DNA from: Corynebacterium lemuris
Lineage (GTDB): Bacteria > Actinomycetota > Actinomycetes > Mycobacteriales > Mycobacteriaceae
Direction: 5' to 3'
DNA: 64,000 nucleotides
Assembly: GCF_024919295.1 (NCBI RefSeq)
Contig: NZ_JANWTC010000011.1
Coordinates: 24,235 to 88,234 of the forward strand
Every line of letters starts with the position of its first letter. Positions within the stretch are counted from its first letter, which is position 1. A program made the position numbers and the translations under genes. Under the pieces are notes generated by a model, which was given only the letters and a program-made list of their open reading frames with translations, was not told where the DNA came from and ran no database searches. Shown piece by piece: positions 1 through 11,259 of this stretch.

Positions 1-417
1 TCGATGCGCATTGACGTCCTGCCCGGCATTCACGAGATCTACGCCGGCGAGCATGAGATGCTGGCGGACGAGGATTCCCACCGTTCCTATGCCACGGCCC
101 TGCGCGGCTGGCTCGACGGGGATGATTCCGCCAACATTCCGGGCGGGGAGACCTACCTTGAGCTGATGGGCCGCTATCAGCCGGTGATGGAGGAGCTGGT
201 GCTCACCCACCTGGCCGATGGCGCCAGCCGGGACGTCCTCATGGTCAGCCACGGCGCGGCGATCCGCACGATGGCCACCCATGCGGCAGCGGTGGACCCG
301 GATTTCGCCTTCGCCGGTTATCTGGGCAACTGCCGCTTCATCGTGCTGGAACCCGGCAACCGTCCCTTCGGGCAGTGGAAGCTGGTGCGCTGGGCGGACC
401 TGGATCACCAGATCTAA
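1..417 (+). CDS. Histidine phosphatase family protein (phosphoglycerate mutase-like), 5'-truncated
   Basis: This is the C-terminal part of a histidine phosphatase superfamily enzyme. The frame is open to the first base of the window and lacks the N-terminal RHG motif that carries the phospho-accepting histidine, so the gene begins upstream and the in-frame ATG at 4 is probably internal. The second conserved histidine is visible in a VSHGAAIR motif (His codon at 250-252), and a GGE motif precedes it, both typical of the family. The substrate cannot be inferred; many actinobacterial members act on small phosphomonoesters. The stop overlaps the convergent zincin gene by four bases. Confidence 0.8.
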   Translation, partial: SMRIDVLPGIHEIYAGEHEMLADEDSHRSYATALRGWLDGDDSANIPGGETYLELMGRYQPVMEELVLTHLADGASRDVLMVSHGAAIRTMATHAAAVDPDFAFAGYLGNCRFIVLEPGNRPFGQWKLVRWADLDHQI

Positions 418-761
418 CCCCAGCCGAGGCGGTGCAGCGTCTCCTCATCAATCCCGAAATAGTGACCGACCTCGTGGAAGACGGTCACCATGACCTCCTC
501 CGCCAGCTGCTCCTCGGTCTGGCAGTGGGCCTCCAGGGCACCCTTGAAGATGGAGATGGTGTCCGGCAGGAAACCGGTGTGGTCGAAGGTGCGGTCGGTC
601 ATGGCGACCCCCTCGTAAAGGCCGAGGGTCCACGGGTTCTCCTCGTGGAAGTCGCGTACCAGGACGACGACGTTGCTCATGCGGCGGGCGAATTCCTCGG
701 GGATGCGGTCGAGGGCGTCGTCGACCATCTCGTCGAAACGTTCGTCACTGACTTCCACCAC
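414..761 (-). CDS. Small metallopeptidase-family (zincin-like) protein
   Basis: A 115-residue protein with an HEVGH zinc-binding signature at residues 96-100 near the C-terminus and acidic residues just downstream. This matches the short zincin-like metallopeptidase family (PF06262 type) that is widespread in actinobacteria with unknown substrate. No signal peptide is seen, so it is probably cytoplasmic. The start is a GTG at 761, followed by a second GTG. It lies 18 bases downstream of a septum-formation family gene on the same strand and could be co-transcribed with it. The family assignment is good; an actual peptidase activity is inferred only from the motif. Confidence 0.8.
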   Translation of the reverse strand: MVEVSDERFDEMVDDALDRIPEEFARRMSNVVVLVRDFHEENPWTLGLYEGVAMTDRTFDHTGFLPDTISIFKGALEAHCQTEEQLAEEVMVTVFHEVGHYFGIDEETLHRLGWG

Positions 762-779
762 GAAGTTATATTCTCCTGT

Positions 780-1805
780 CTACTCTGCGGGTTCGCGCAG
801 CGGGTTACGCTCCGGCCGCTCGGCCGGCGGTTCGCCGTTAATCGTGAAACCGTCCCGGCTGTCGCGGGCGGTGCCGTTGAGGGTGGCGAAACCCCCCTCC
901 TCGTCGGCGAAGACCAGGGAGCAGTTCACGGAACGGGAACCACCCACCCATGAGGCCTCCTGCAGGGTGCCCCAGTAGGGCTGCAGCGTGGACTGGTAGA
1001 GGTTCTCTTCCTCACCGAGGTAGTCGATGGCGGCGTCGGTGCACACGTCCCGCAGGTGATTGTCCTGGTCCTCGACACTCGGGACGCCCTCCGGGAAGAC
1101 GGGAGCCAGATCGACGACGAGGGTGGTCTCCAGCTGATGGTCCTCGGCGCAGTCGACGGTGCGCAGCGAACGGGACTCGTCGACGAACAGGCAGGTCCCC
1201 GGCTGGGCAACCACCGCCTGGTCCTGATCGGCTGCAGCGCCGGCGGTGAGCATCGGGATGCCACCCATGTCGGTGGACTGGAGGCCGCACAGCATGGTGC
1301 GGTCACCGGCGGCCCAGGCCTCGGCGGGCGGCAGGATCGGGGCGATGGAATAGCGGCCCACCGGGTCGAACTGCCCGCCCAGGTAGCGCAGGGTCGGGTT
1401 GAGGCACAGCTCCTCACGCAGCTGCGCCTGGCGGGTCAGGTCGGGGATGGGGGCGTTCTCGCCGAATTCGGAGGAGGGGTAGGTGGCCAGGTTCTCCCGG
1501 GCGGAGACCTCGAAGCGGTGCTCCCCGGCGCAGTCGGTCTGCTGGAAGCTGCTCACTGTGCCGTCGGCCGCGATGTCCCAGGTCAGGCAGGAACCGGCGT
1601 CGGCGGTGGTGAAGGGGGCGACACCCGAGGTGGTCTCCCCGTTGCCCGGCGCGGCGGGCCCGGTGGCCGTGGAACCGCCGGGGGCGGAACCACCATTCGA
1701 GGCCGCGGAGAAGTAGCCGTAGGAGCCGACGGCGACGGCGGCGGCCAGGGCGGCCACCAGGCCGGTGCGCACGGCTGCCGCTGAGCGGGCGGTACTGGTC
1801 GTCAT
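780..1805 (-). CDS. Septum formation family protein, membrane-anchored
   Basis: A protein of about 341 residues with an N-terminal transmembrane or signal segment (an Ala/Val-rich stretch within the first 35 residues), a Gly/Ser/Thr/Pro-rich linker and two extracytoplasmic modules. Each module has a GSC or GTC followed by a DC...H pattern (TADAGSCLTW, DCAGEHRFEV and GTCLFVDE, DCAEDHQLE), as in the actinobacterial septum_form domain. The even cysteine content suggests disulphides outside the membrane. I chose ATG 1805; an in-frame GTG at 1823 would add six residues, and neither start has a strong ribosome site. The family name comes from Pfam; a direct role in division is not shown. Confidence 0.75.
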   Translation of the reverse strand: MTTSTARSAAAVRTGLVAALAAAVAVGSYGYFSAASNGGSAPGGSTATGPAAPGNGETTSGVAPFTTADAGSCLTWDIAADGTVSSFQQTDCAGEHRFEVSARENLATYPSSEFGENAPIPDLTRQAQLREELCLNPTLRYLGGQFDPVGRYSIAPILPPAEAWAAGDRTMLCGLQSTDMGGIPMLTAGAAADQDQAVVAQPGTCLFVDESRSLRTVDCAEDHQLETTLVVDLAPVFPEGVPSVEDQDNHLRDVCTDAAIDYLGEEENLYQSTLQPYWGTLQEASWVGGSRSVNCSLVFADEEGGFATLNGTARDSRDGFTINGEPPAERPERNPLREPAE

Positions 1806-1841
1806 GATGGTCCCATTGTGCACCCGTTCACAACGGAAAAT

Positions 1842-2609
1842 CTACTCCGCCATCCGCGTGACACGGGCGTTCAGCCGGTAGCGGTCGGTGCGGTAGACCG
1901 AGGAGCACCACTCCACGGGCAGCTCCCCGGAACGGGAGAGTCGCACGATGCGGAGCAGGGCGGTGCCGGGCGCGACGTCGAGAAGCACGGCGGTCTCCTC
2001 GTCGGCATTGACGGCGGTGACCACCTGATCGGCCTCGGTGACGGGCACACGGTAGTCCTCGTCGAGGATGGTGTAGACGGAGTTGTAGACGTCGTTCTCC
2101 AGCAGGTCGGGTACATGTTCGGCGTTGTACCAGGCATCATCGATGGAATAGGGCTCACCGTCCCCGAGGCGCAGGCGCCGCAGGTGGGTGTGCGGGGTAC
2201 CCGGTTCGCCGCCGAAGAACTGCCGCACCTCCCCCGGGGCGGGGGAACGCCCGGAGAGCAGGATCTTCGAGCTCGCCGTGACGTTCTGGGCCTCCATCTC
2301 GGAGCTGAAGGAGGCCAGGTGCAGGCGGGAGACCAGCGGGTTGGGGGCCACGAAGGTGCCCTTGCCCCGGGCCCGCCGCAGCCGGCCCGCGGCCACGAGA
2401 TCACCGATCGCCCGGCGGACGGTGATGCGGGAGACACCGTAGGTCTCCTCCAGCACGCGTTCGCCGGGCAGGAGGTCACCGGGGTGGAGTCGGGTGTCAC
2501 ACAGTTCCTCGAGGATCGCGCGGAGCTGGGCGTGTTTCGGTGCCGGTCCGTCCGTGATCTCCCGGGCGGGCAACTGGAGATGACGCGGTCCCCGCGCTGC
2601 TGCAGCCAT
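1842..2609 (-). CDS. farR: GntR/HutC-family transcriptional regulator (FarR-like)
   Basis: A 255-residue regulator with a GntR winged helix-turn-helix at roughly residues 20-90 (LPGERVLEETYGVSRITVRRA region, then RRARGKGTFV as the wing) and a C-terminal UTRA ligand domain (about 105-250), which defines the HutC subfamily. In C. glutamicum the gene divergent from serS is farR, a HutC-type regulator linked to amino acid metabolism; the identical position here supports the symbol. The effector is unknown. A short palindrome in its own leader (2627-2640) could be an autoregulatory operator. The start is ATG 2609, with the divergent serS beginning 118 bases away. Confidence 0.85.
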   Translation of the reverse strand: MAAAARGPRHLQLPAREITDGPAPKHAQLRAILEELCDTRLHPGDLLPGERVLEETYGVSRITVRRAIGDLVAAGRLRRARGKGTFVAPNPLVSRLHLASFSSEMEAQNVTASSKILLSGRSPAPGEVRQFFGGEPGTPHTHLRRLRLGDGEPYSIDDAWYNAEHVPDLLENDVYNSVYTILDEDYRVPVTEADQVVTAVNADEETAVLLDVAPGTALLRIVRLSRSGELPVEWCSSVYRTDRYRLNARVTRMAE

Positions 2610-2626
2610 GGTTCCATCCTAGACCG

Positions 2627-2640
2627 CTGGTTATGACCAG
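2627..2640. promoter_or_regulatory. Candidate GntR operator between farR and serS
   Basis: CTGGT-TATG-ACCAG is a perfect 5-4-5 inverted repeat lying 18-31 bases upstream of the farR start codon, in the divergent farR/serS spacer. HutC-type regulators often bind short palindromes in their own leaders, so autoregulation is a reasonable inference. No other equally clean palindrome was noticed in this spacer. Confidence 0.4.
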
Positions 2641-2727
2641 TGTCGCGAATCGCGTTCTCCCGGTTGCCGGGGGACAGGTGCGCAGGTCGCAGCACGGAGC
2701 GCGGGGCCGCGCGGTAGGCTCATATGC

Positions 2728-3987
2728 GTGATTGATCTCAAATTCCTCCGCGAGAACCCCGATGTCGTCCGTGCCTCACAGATCAACCGTGGGGAGGACC
2801 CTGAGCTGGTCGACCAGCTGATCGCCGCCGACGAGTCCCGTCGCGCATCGATCCAGGCCGCGGACACCCTGCGCGCTGAACAGAAGAGCTTCGGCAGGAA
2901 GATCGGTCAGGCCGCCCCAGAGGACCGCCCGGCCCTGCTGGAAGGCTCCAACGAGCTCAAGGCCAAGGTGAAGGAGGCCGAGGAGGCACAGAAGGCCGCC
3001 GAGGAGAAGGTCACCGAACTCCAGTACCGCATCTCCAACATCGTGGAGGGCGCCCCGGCCGGCGGCGAGGAGGACTTCGTCGTCCTCGAGCATGTCGGCG
3101 AGCCCACGAAATTCGACTTCGAGCCGAAGGACCACCTCGAGCTGGGCACCAGCCTCGGCCTGATCGACATGGAGCGCGGCACCAAGGTCGGCGGCTCCCG
3201 CTTCTACTACCTCACCGGTGACGGCGCCTTCCTGCAGCTGGGCATGATGATGCTCGCCGCCCAGAAGGCACGTGCCGCCGGCTTCCAGCTGATGATCCCC
3301 CCGGTGCTCGTGCGCCCCGAGATCATGCAGGGCACCGGCTTCCTCGGTGAGCACTCCGACGAGATCTACTACCTCGAGCGCGACGACCTCTACCTGGTCG
3401 GTACCTCCGAGGTCGCCCTGGCCGGCTACCACAAGGACGAGATCATCGACCTGTCCAACGGCCCGGTCCGCTACACCGGCTGGTCCTCCTGCTTCCGCCG
3501 CGAGGCCGGTTCCTACGGCAAGGACACCCGCGGCATCCTGCGTGTCCACCAGTTCGACAAGCTGGAGATGTTCGTCTACTGCCGCCCCGAGGAGGCGCAG
3601 GAGCAGCACCAGGCGCTGCTGGACATGGAGCGCGACATGCTCGCCGCCGTCGAGGTGCCCTACCGCATCATCGACGTCGCCGGCGGCGACCTCGGTTCCT
3701 CCGCGGCCCGGAAATTCGACACCGAGGCATGGGTCCCCACCCAGGGCACCTGGCGTGAGCTGACCTCCACCTCCAACTGCACCACCTTCCAGGGCCGCCG
3801 CCTGAACACCCGCTACCGCGACGCCGACGGCAAGACCCAGACCGCCGCCACCCTCAACGGCACCCTGGCCACCACCCGCTGGCTGGTCGCCATCCTGGAG
3901 AACCACCAGCAGGCCGACGGCTCCGTCGTCGTGCCGGAGGCCCTGCGCCCGTTCGTGGGCAAGGACATCATCGAGCCCGGGAAATAG
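2728..3987 (+). CDS. serS: Seryl-tRNA synthetase
   Basis: Charges tRNA-Ser with serine in the cytoplasm. The 419-residue product has the N-terminal long coiled-coil arm (about residues 30-110, rich in Glu/Lys/Ala) and a class II catalytic core. Motif 2 is [14 protein letters not shown] (from about residue 255) and motif 3 is [16 protein letters not shown] (about 375-392). [10 protein letters not shown] is also diagnostic. The length is normal for bacteria. The start is GTG 2728, giving [10 protein letters not shown], the usual N-terminus of the family. The acyltransferase gene follows after two bases, so the two are probably co-transcribed. Confidence 0.98.
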   Translation: MIDLKFLRENPDVVRASQINRGEDPELVDQLIAADESRRASIQAADTLRAEQKSFGRKIGQAAPEDRPALLEGSNELKAKVKEAEEAQKAAEEKVTELQYRISNIVEGAPAGGEEDFVVLEHVGEPTKFDFEPKDHLELGTSLGLIDMERGTKVGGSRFYYLTGDGAFLQLGMMMLAAQKARAAGFQLMIPPVLVRPEIMQGTGFLGEHSDEIYYLERDDLYLVGTSEVALAGYHKDEIIDLSNGPVRYTGWSSCFRREAGSYGKDTRGILRVHQFDKLEMFVYCRPEEAQEQHQALLDMERDMLAAVEVPYRIIDVAGGDLGSSAARKFDTEAWVPTQGTWRELTSTSNCTTFQGRRLNTRYRDADGKTQTAATLNGTLATTRWLVAILENHQQADGSVVVPEALRPFVGKDIIEPGK

Positions 3988-3989
3988 CG

Positions 3990-4931
3990 ATGGCGGCACA
4001 GCGGAAGTTCGAGAAGCGCGCCGGGGTCTTCCACGTTCCCGCCGACCTGCCGGAGGTGCCCGACCACCCCACGGAGGCGAAGGAGCCGGTCTACAACGGC
4101 ATCATCATCCGCCTGCTCAAGGGGCTGCTGAAGGCCCAGGGCATCCGGGTCACCGTATTCGGTGCGGAGAACATCCCCACCACCGGCGGTGCACTGCTGG
4201 CCATGAACCACACCGGTTACTACGACTTCATCTTCGGTGAGGTCGCCGCCCACCTGCGGGGCAAGCGTCTGGTCCGTTTCATGGCGAAGAAGGAGATCTT
4301 CGACACGCCTGTCGCCGGACCCCTCATGCGTGCGATGAAGCACGTGTCGGTGGACCGTTCCAGCGGGGCGGCTTCCCGGGAGGAGGCCGAGGTGCACCTG
4401 CGCGCCGGCCAGCTCGTGGGGATCTTCCCCGAGGCGACGATCTCCCGTTCCTTCGAGCTCAAGGAGTTCAAGAACGGTGCGGTCCGCATCGCGGAGGGGG
4501 CTGGGGTTCCCCTGATCCCCATGGTCACCTGGGGTTCCCAGCGCATCTGGACCAAGGACCACCCCAAGCGGCTGGGCCGCACCAACACCCCGGTGTTCAT
4601 CCGCGTCGGTGAACCCGTCGACATTTCCGGCACCCCGGAGGAGGCGATCGAACGGCTCCGTGGGGCCATGCAGGAGCTCCTCGACCGCGTCCGCGACGAC
4701 TACAACCGCGCCTACGGCCCCTTCCCCGCCGGCGCGTACTGGCTGCCCGCCGCTGCGGGCGGCACCGCCCCGACGCTTATCGACGCCGCCGAGATCGACC
4801 GGCAGGAACGCGCCGCCCGCGTCTCCAGGAAAGAGAAGAAGGCCGCGGCGAAACTGGACAAACGCGCCGACGCAGCGCTCGGCAACGCACGGACCTTCAT
4901 CGACAGGGTGAAGGAAAAATTCAGGAGGTAA
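3990..4931 (+). CDS. PlsC-type lysophospholipid acyltransferase family protein
   Basis: A 313-residue enzyme of the 1-acyl-glycerol-3-phosphate acyltransferase superfamily. The catalytic HX4D motif is NHTGYYD (His74, Asp79) and the substrate-binding FPE motif is at about 146-148 (GIFPEATIS). VPLIPM follows as in the family. It likely transfers an acyl chain to a lysophospholipid or related polar lipid at the inner face of the membrane; the exact acceptor cannot be read from sequence. The C-terminal 60 residues are Lys/Ala/Glu-rich and probably extended. The gene starts two bases after serS and ends 11 bases before the HAD gene, suggesting one operon. Confidence 0.88.
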   Translation: MAAQRKFEKRAGVFHVPADLPEVPDHPTEAKEPVYNGIIIRLLKGLLKAQGIRVTVFGAENIPTTGGALLAMNHTGYYDFIFGEVAAHLRGKRLVRFMAKKEIFDTPVAGPLMRAMKHVSVDRSSGAASREEAEVHLRAGQLVGIFPEATISRSFELKEFKNGAVRIAEGAGVPLIPMVTWGSQRIWTKDHPKRLGRTNTPVFIRVGEPVDISGTPEEAIERLRGAMQELLDRVRDDYNRAYGPFPAGAYWLPAAAGGTAPTLIDAAEIDRQERAARVSRKEKKAAAKLDKRADAALGNARTFIDRVKEKFRR

Positions 4932-4942
4932 CGACCACCACC

Positions 4943-5779
4943 ATGGACACTCTCGGGCCAGCACCGAAACTGGTTGCCAGCGACATCGACGGCACCCTGC
5001 TCAACTCACAGGAACGGGTCCTGCCCCGGGTACGTGCTGCCGTCATCCGCGCCGTCGAATCCGGCACCGAGGTGGCCCTGGCCACGGGACGCCCCCACCG
5101 CTGGATCTTCCCGGTCCTGGAGCAGCTGCCCATCCGCCCGGTGTGCGTCACCGCCAACGGCGCCGTCCTCTACGACTCCGCGAATGACAGGATCCTGCGC
5201 TCCCACGTCCTGCAGCCGGCGACGATGACTGAGGTCCTGGCCCTCGCGCAGGAGGCCTTCGCCGACGTCGGCGGCGTGGCCATCGGCTGTGAACGCGTCG
5301 GTGTGTCCGCCTTCGACCCGGAGGAGGAGATGTTCGTCATCTCCCCGGACTACCTCCACACCTGGCACGCACAGGGTTACAGTATCCTCCCCGAGGACGA
5401 GGTCATGGCCGAACCGGCCGTGAAGATGCTGCTGCGCAACGAATTCCTCAACGCCCCCGAGATGTACGAACTGCTCGCCCCCCACGTTGACCCGCAGGTC
5501 GCACACCTGACCTTCTCCATGAACGAGGGCCTGCTCGAGGTCGCCGCCCCCGGCGTGACCAAGGCACTGGGTGTCTCCACGCTGGCTGAGCTCCATGAGA
5601 TCGACCAGGCGGACGTCATCGCCTTCGGCGACATGCCCAACGACATCGAGATGCTCCGCTGGGCCGGCACCGGGGTGGCGATGGGCAACGCCCGTGATTC
5701 TGTCAAGGAAGCCGCCGATCTGACCACCGCCACCAACGAGGAGGCCGGGGTTGCGCAGGTCCTGGAACGCTGGTTCTGA
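4943..5779 (+). CDS. Cof-type HAD superfamily phosphatase
   Basis: A 278-residue HAD hydrolase. Motif I is ASDIDGT (nucleophile Asp14, acid/base Asp16), motif III is the Lys in AVKML, and motif IV is FGDMPNDIEM, which with the large C2 cap places it in the Cof/IIB sugar-phosphatase subfamily. Likely substrates are sugar phosphates or other small phosphate esters, but specificity is not predictable. It follows the acyltransferase closely and probably shares its transcript. Confidence 0.88.
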   Translation: MDTLGPAPKLVASDIDGTLLNSQERVLPRVRAAVIRAVESGTEVALATGRPHRWIFPVLEQLPIRPVCVTANGAVLYDSANDRILRSHVLQPATMTEVLALAQEAFADVGGVAIGCERVGVSAFDPEEEMFVISPDYLHTWHAQGYSILPEDEVMAEPAVKMLLRNEFLNAPEMYELLAPHVDPQVAHLTFSMNEGLLEVAAPGVTKALGVSTLAELHEIDQADVIAFGDMPNDIEMLRWAGTGVAMGNARDSVKEAADLTTATNEEAGVAQVLERWF

Positions 5780-5790
5780 GCTGAGCCTGT

Positions 5791-6213
5791 TCACCCGGGG
5801 TGACGGGAGTGTCGACTTACCTCCACGGAAACTGACCCGGCCGCGAGACCGGTGACTACGGCGCTGCCCAGGAGATACAGGATCCCGGGGCTGCTGAATT
5901 CGAAGCCGCTGCACAGCAGCAGGACAGCAGCCAGCGCCAGCACCGTGGTCCCACCCCAGAGCAGGTTCCGCAGCGGGGTACCGGCGTCACTCCCCTTATT
6001 CTGTCTCCGCCCAGCGGCCCAGAGCCAGAGGGTGACGAGGGTGGCTGCCTGCGCCGCACAGATGAAAAACATGGCGAGTGCCAGCGCGAAGCTGGCACCG
6101 ATATTCGTGTCCCAACCGACATCGGCCATCGCCGTCGTCACTATGCACGCCAGCAGACCGCCCACCCAGCACCAGGCTGCGATGGAGCGGAGTGTTCCCG
6201 GCGGTCTGTCCAT
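5791..6213 (-). CDS. Small four-helix membrane protein of unknown function
   Basis: A 140-residue protein with four predicted transmembrane segments (about residues 9-30, 40-68, 85-103 and 108-128), separated by short basic loops (AAGRRQNKG). I recognise no family. It converges on the HAD gene with an 11-base gap and is divergent from glpK with 66 bases between, so it may share a regulatory region with glpK. Coding is supported by the hydrophobic pattern and normal codon bias, but it remains a hypothetical protein. Confidence 0.6.
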   Translation of the reverse strand: MDRPPGTLRSIAAWCWVGGLLACIVTTAMADVGWDTNIGASFALALAMFFICAAQAATLVTLWLWAAGRRQNKGSDAGTPLRNLLWGGTTVLALAAVLLLCSGFEFSSPGILYLLGSAVVTGLAAGSVSVEVSRHSRHPG

Positions 6214-6279
6214 GGACCAAGGCTATCTCGCGCCCCAGACCCCCGGGCATGCCATCCGCTCCGTGGCAGACTTGGGGCC

Positions 6280-7788
6280 ATGACGGCTTCCTCCCCGAAA
6301 CAGTATGTGGCGGCGATTGACCAGGGCACGACGTCGACGCGGTGTGTGATCGTCGACCACGACGGTCAGGTGGTCTCCTCCGCCCAGTTCGAACACGGGC
6401 AGATCATGCCGCAGCAGGGCTGGGTGGAGCATGATCCGCTGGAGATCTGGGCCAACACCCGCCGGGCGGTGTCGAAGGCGATGGTAGACATCGACATCTC
6501 CCCGGCCAACATCACCGCCCTGGGGGTGACCAACCAGCGGGAGACCGCCGTGGTCTGGGAGAAGGCCACCGGCCGGCCCATCCACAACGCCATCGTCTGG
6601 CAGGACACCCGAACCGCCGACATCGCCGGTGATGATCCGGCCCGGTGGCTGGAGCGCACCGGGTTGCTGGCCAATTCCTATCCGGCGGGCCCGAAGATCG
6701 CGTGGATCCTGGACCATGTCCCCGGGGCCCGGCAGCGGGCGGAGGCCGGCGAGCTGCTGGCCGGCACCATCGACACGTGGCTGCTGTGGAATCTCACCGG
6801 CGGGGCGCGTGGTGATGAGGGCCGCCCGGCGGTGCACGCCACGGACGTGACCAATGCCTCGCGCACCCTGCTCATGGATCTGCGCACGCGTCAGTGGGAT
6901 CCGCAGCTGTGCGCTGAGATCGGGGTGCCGGTGCGGGTGCTGCCGGAGATCCGACCCTCGGTGAGTGATTTCGGCAGGGTGCGCAGCCGCGGCACCCTGG
7001 CCGGTGTGCCGGTCACCGGGATGCTGGGGGACCAGCAGTCGGCGATGTTCGGACAGGGTTGCTTCGAGGTCGGGGATGCGAAGAACACCTACGGGACGGG
7101 TCTGTTCCTGCTGCTCAACACCGGCACCACCCCGCAGTTCAGCACCCACGGGCTGCTGTCGACGGTGCTCTACGAGATCGAGGGGGAGGAACCGGTCTAC
7201 GCCCTGGAGGGCTCGGTCGCGGTGGGGGGTTCGCTCATCCAATGGCTGCGGGACCAGCTGGGGATCATCCGCTCGGCGCGCGAGGTGGAGGAGATCGCGG
7301 CGGCGGACAACGGTGGGGTGTTCATCGTGCCGGCCTTCTCCGGGCTCTTCGCCCCGCGGTGGCGCCCCGACGCCCGCGGGGTGATCGTGGGCCTGACGCG
7401 TTTCGCCGACCGCAGCCACATCGCTCGTGCGGCGCTGGAGGCGACCGCCCTGCAGACCCGGGAGGTGGTGGAGGCGATGGCCGCGGATTCGGGCATCCGC
7501 CCCACGAGCCTGCGGGTCGACGGCGGCATGACGGCCAACAACCTGCTCATGCAGCTGCAGGCCGATCTGCTCGGCGCGGAGGTGGTGCGCCCCGGAAACA
7601 TCGAGACCACCGCCCTCGGCGCGGCTTTCGCTGCCGGGGTGGGCGGTGGTTTCTGGTCCTCGCTTGCCAGCGTCCGCGGCCTCCAGACCGCGGACCGTTC
7701 CTGGTCGCCCCGGTGGTCAGACCAGCAGCGTGAGGCGCTGGTCACGGACTGGAACCGGGCGGTGGAGCGGTCCCTGGACTGGGTCTGA
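6280..7788 (+). CDS. glpK: Glycerol kinase
   Basis: Phosphorylates glycerol to glycerol 3-phosphate using ATP. The 502-residue protein is full length for the FGGY family. Visible motifs are the N-terminal [11 protein letters not shown] phosphate loop, [40 protein letters not shown] and the C-terminal [21 protein letters not shown] signature. No other glycerol genes flank it. The start is ATG 6280. It converges with the amidase gene, with three bases between the stops. Confidence 0.97.
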   Translation: MTASSPKQYVAAIDQGTTSTRCVIVDHDGQVVSSAQFEHGQIMPQQGWVEHDPLEIWANTRRAVSKAMVDIDISPANITALGVTNQRETAVVWEKATGRPIHNAIVWQDTRTADIAGDDPARWLERTGLLANSYPAGPKIAWILDHVPGARQRAEAGELLAGTIDTWLLWNLTGGARGDEGRPAVHATDVTNASRTLLMDLRTRQWDPQLCAEIGVPVRVLPEIRPSVSDFGRVRSRGTLAGVPVTGMLGDQQSAMFGQGCFEVGDAKNTYGTGLFLLLNTGTTPQFSTHGLLSTVLYEIEGEEPVYALEGSVAVGGSLIQWLRDQLGIIRSAREVEEIAAADNGGVFIVPAFSGLFAPRWRPDARGVIVGLTRFADRSHIARAALEATALQTREVVEAMAADSGIRPTSLRVDGGMTANNLLMQLQADLLGAEVVRPGNIETTALGAAFAAGVGGGFWSSLASVRGLQTADRSWSPRWSDQQREALVTDWNRAVERSLDWV

Positions 7789-7791
7789 GCG

Positions 7792-9867
7792 TCAGCTCAG
7801 CTTGACGTCGACCTCACCGGTGGCCGGGTCGACGGTGGCGTGGCCACCCTCGAAGTCGACGCGGACGAGGTCACCTTCGTCGTACTGCTCGTTGAGCGGC
7901 ATGCCCAGGGGGCCGAGGTCGAAGCCCTGGCCGGCCCACACATCCGCGATCGGGCCCCACAGTGCGCGGGCCTCCTCGGAGTCGACCTCATCGATGATGA
8001 CGCCCTCGTCGAAGAGCGTGTAGGTGGCGTTCTCGGTGTTCACGCCACCGCGCGGCTCACCGAGGACAGCACCGTAGTTGGCGCCCACCCGGTCAGCGGC
8101 CTGGCTGGCCTTCGAGTCCTCCGCAAGGCTGGAGGCGACGTCCAGGATCGGCTGGAGGTTGGCCAGCGAGACCCCGTCGAGGACCTGCACGTCGCCGACC
8201 TGGGTCCCGGTGCCCGGCAGGCTGCCCTCGACGGCGAGGAAAGCCACCGCGAGTCCGGCCAGGGAACCGATGATGGTCAGCAGGGCGGTCTGGTCACCGT
8301 CGACGGCGCTGCTCATCAGGGCCGGAACCTCGGCGAGATCCGTGGCCTGGTCCGTCAGGCTGGAATCAACCGGCTCCAGGGTGCCCGGGTTATCCGGATC
8401 CGGGTCAGTCACGTCCGCCGGGGAGGTGGTGGTCGACGGAGTGGTGGAGGTACCGGGACGGTCAGCGGTGCCCGACGTCACGGCCTGGTACTTCTCCGAG
8501 GCGATGTTGCGGATGTTGTCCATCTGCGCGTAGCCGAAGGTGCCCGGGCAGGCGTTGTTGTGGGCGTCGCGGTGGGCGAAGATGGCCGGCAGGTTCATGG
8601 CGACCCCGCCGGTGTACTTCGAACCGGAGAAGGCGTAGGGGGTGTAGCGGTCCGAACCCTTCGGGTCGAAGCCGGCGATTGCGGCCTTCCAGCCGATCAT
8701 GTCGCCGACGGCCTGGATCATCTCCGGGGTGGTCGGGGCGATGTCGTAGTTGCCCATCATGGAGATGCCGAAGGTGTTGTGGTTGAAGCCACCGATGTGG
8801 GCGCCCTGGACGTTCTTGTCCAGTCCGCCGAAGCGACCCTCGTAGATGGTGCCGTACTTGTCCACGAGCGCGTTGTAGCCCACATCGCACCAGCCCAGGG
8901 TGCGGGCGTGGTAGTCGTAGATACCGCGGACGATGCCGGCGGACTGTGCCCTGGTGTAGTTGTTGGAGCCTGCGGTGTGGTGGACGCCGGCGGCCTGGAC
9001 CTCGTCATCGTAGGTGGCGTTGCGGCAGCGGGCATTCTCGTTGGCGCCCCAGCCGGCCCGGGTGACCACCTTCGGCATGCCGTAGGCGACGGAGTCGGTG
9101 GCCAGGGCGATGCCGCCCTCTTCCGCGCGGCCGTCGATGAAGACGACGCCGAGATCGTCGGCGGCCGCCACGTCGGCGACCGGCTGGATGTCGCCGTAGT
9201 TGGTCGGCAGCGGCGCGATGCCGGCGGGGGCGGGCTCGACCGCGGGGGCCGGATCCTCGATCACCGGGGCGTCGGCGACCGGCTCCTCAATGACCGGAGC
9301 CTCGGCCACCGGGGCCTCGGCGATGTTGATGTCGACCTCGGGGGCGGCCGGGGCGGCTTCCGGGACGGACTCCTCCTCGGTGGGGCCACCGAGGATGTCC
9401 ACGCCGGTGATGGACACCTGGACGCGGTTGGTGGGCTCGACGTAGATCAGTTCGGTGCCGTTCTCCCCGCCGGGGCCGGTCTGACCGATGGGCTCGGCGT
9501 CCCACCAGGGACCCCAGGAGCCGTCGGCCTGCTCGGCGCGGATGAAGGCGGCGAGATCGCGGTGACCGTTCCAGGTCACGGCGAACATGGAGAACTCCTC
9601 GTCGCGTTCAAACTCCTTGACGGTGCGGGGGCCGCCGACGCCGGACTGGGCGGCGATGGCGGCATCATCGACAACCACGTTGTCACCGTCCGCGAAGGAG
9701 GCCTCGGCGGAGGCGACCTCGATGGGGTTGCCGCCGGCCTCCTGGGTGCGGAGGATCTGGTTTCCGCCGAAGGCGGCAGAGGCGACAAGAGCGACGGTGA
9801 GGATGACGGCCACTGTCGGATTGACGCTGGTGAGCCGTGACGTGGCGATTCGGCGTCTTTGCTGCAC
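7792..9867 (-). CDS. Secreted PGRP-domain N-acetylmuramoyl-L-alanine amidase with LGFP-like C-terminus
   Basis: About 691 residues. The N-terminus has a signal or anchor (VAVILTVALVASAAFGG), followed by a beta-rich module with WNGH and WGPWWDAE motifs, a Pro/Ala/Glu-rich repeat linker (V-A-E-A-P-V-I-E-E-P type) and a peptidoglycan-recognition amidase domain. The zinc ligands are in GVHHTAG and in HRDAHNNACPG. A Thr/Pro linker, a hydrophobic segment and LGFP-like repeats (GAVLGEPRGG, LGPLGMPLNEQY) end the protein. It probably cleaves or binds peptidoglycan at the cell wall; LGFP repeats are linked to wall attachment in corynebacteria. I chose GTG 9867 because an AGGGAG ribosome site lies seven bases upstream; a longer frame to 10059 has no signal peptide at its start. 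Confidence 0.85.
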   Translation of the reverse strand: MQQRRRIATSRLTSVNPTVAVILTVALVASAAFGGNQILRTQEAGGNPIEVASAEASFADGDNVVVDDAAIAAQSGVGGPRTVKEFERDEEFSMFAVTWNGHRDLAAFIRAEQADGSWGPWWDAEPIGQTGPGGENGTELIYVEPTNRVQVSITGVDILGGPTEEESVPEAAPAAPEVDINIAEAPVAEAPVIEEPVADAPVIEDPAPAVEPAPAGIAPLPTNYGDIQPVADVAAADDLGVVFIDGRAEEGGIALATDSVAYGMPKVVTRAGWGANENARCRNATYDDEVQAAGVHHTAGSNNYTRAQSAGIVRGIYDYHARTLGWCDVGYNALVDKYGTIYEGRFGGLDKNVQGAHIGGFNHNTFGISMMGNYDIAPTTPEMIQAVGDMIGWKAAIAGFDPKGSDRYTPYAFSGSKYTGGVAMNLPAIFAHRDAHNNACPGTFGYAQMDNIRNIASEKYQAVTSGTADRPGTSTTPSTTTSPADVTDPDPDNPGTLEPVDSSLTDQATDLAEVPALMSSAVDGDQTALLTIIGSLAGLAVAFLAVEGSLPGTGTQVGDVQVLDGVSLANLQPILDVASSLAEDSKASQAADRVGANYGAVLGEPRGGVNTENATYTLFDEGVIIDEVDSEEARALWGPIADVWAGQGFDLGPLGMPLNEQYDEGDLVRVDFEGGHATVDPATGEVDVKLS

Positions 9868-9955
9868 GGGGGAACTCCCTGGAAATATCGGAAATAGGTG
9901 TTGCCCAAGTTGGACAGAGTGAACTCTAGTACATATTCGTGACTCGTGATACTGA

Positions 9956-11251
<1,296 letters not shown>

Positions 11252-11259
11252 TTGGCGGA

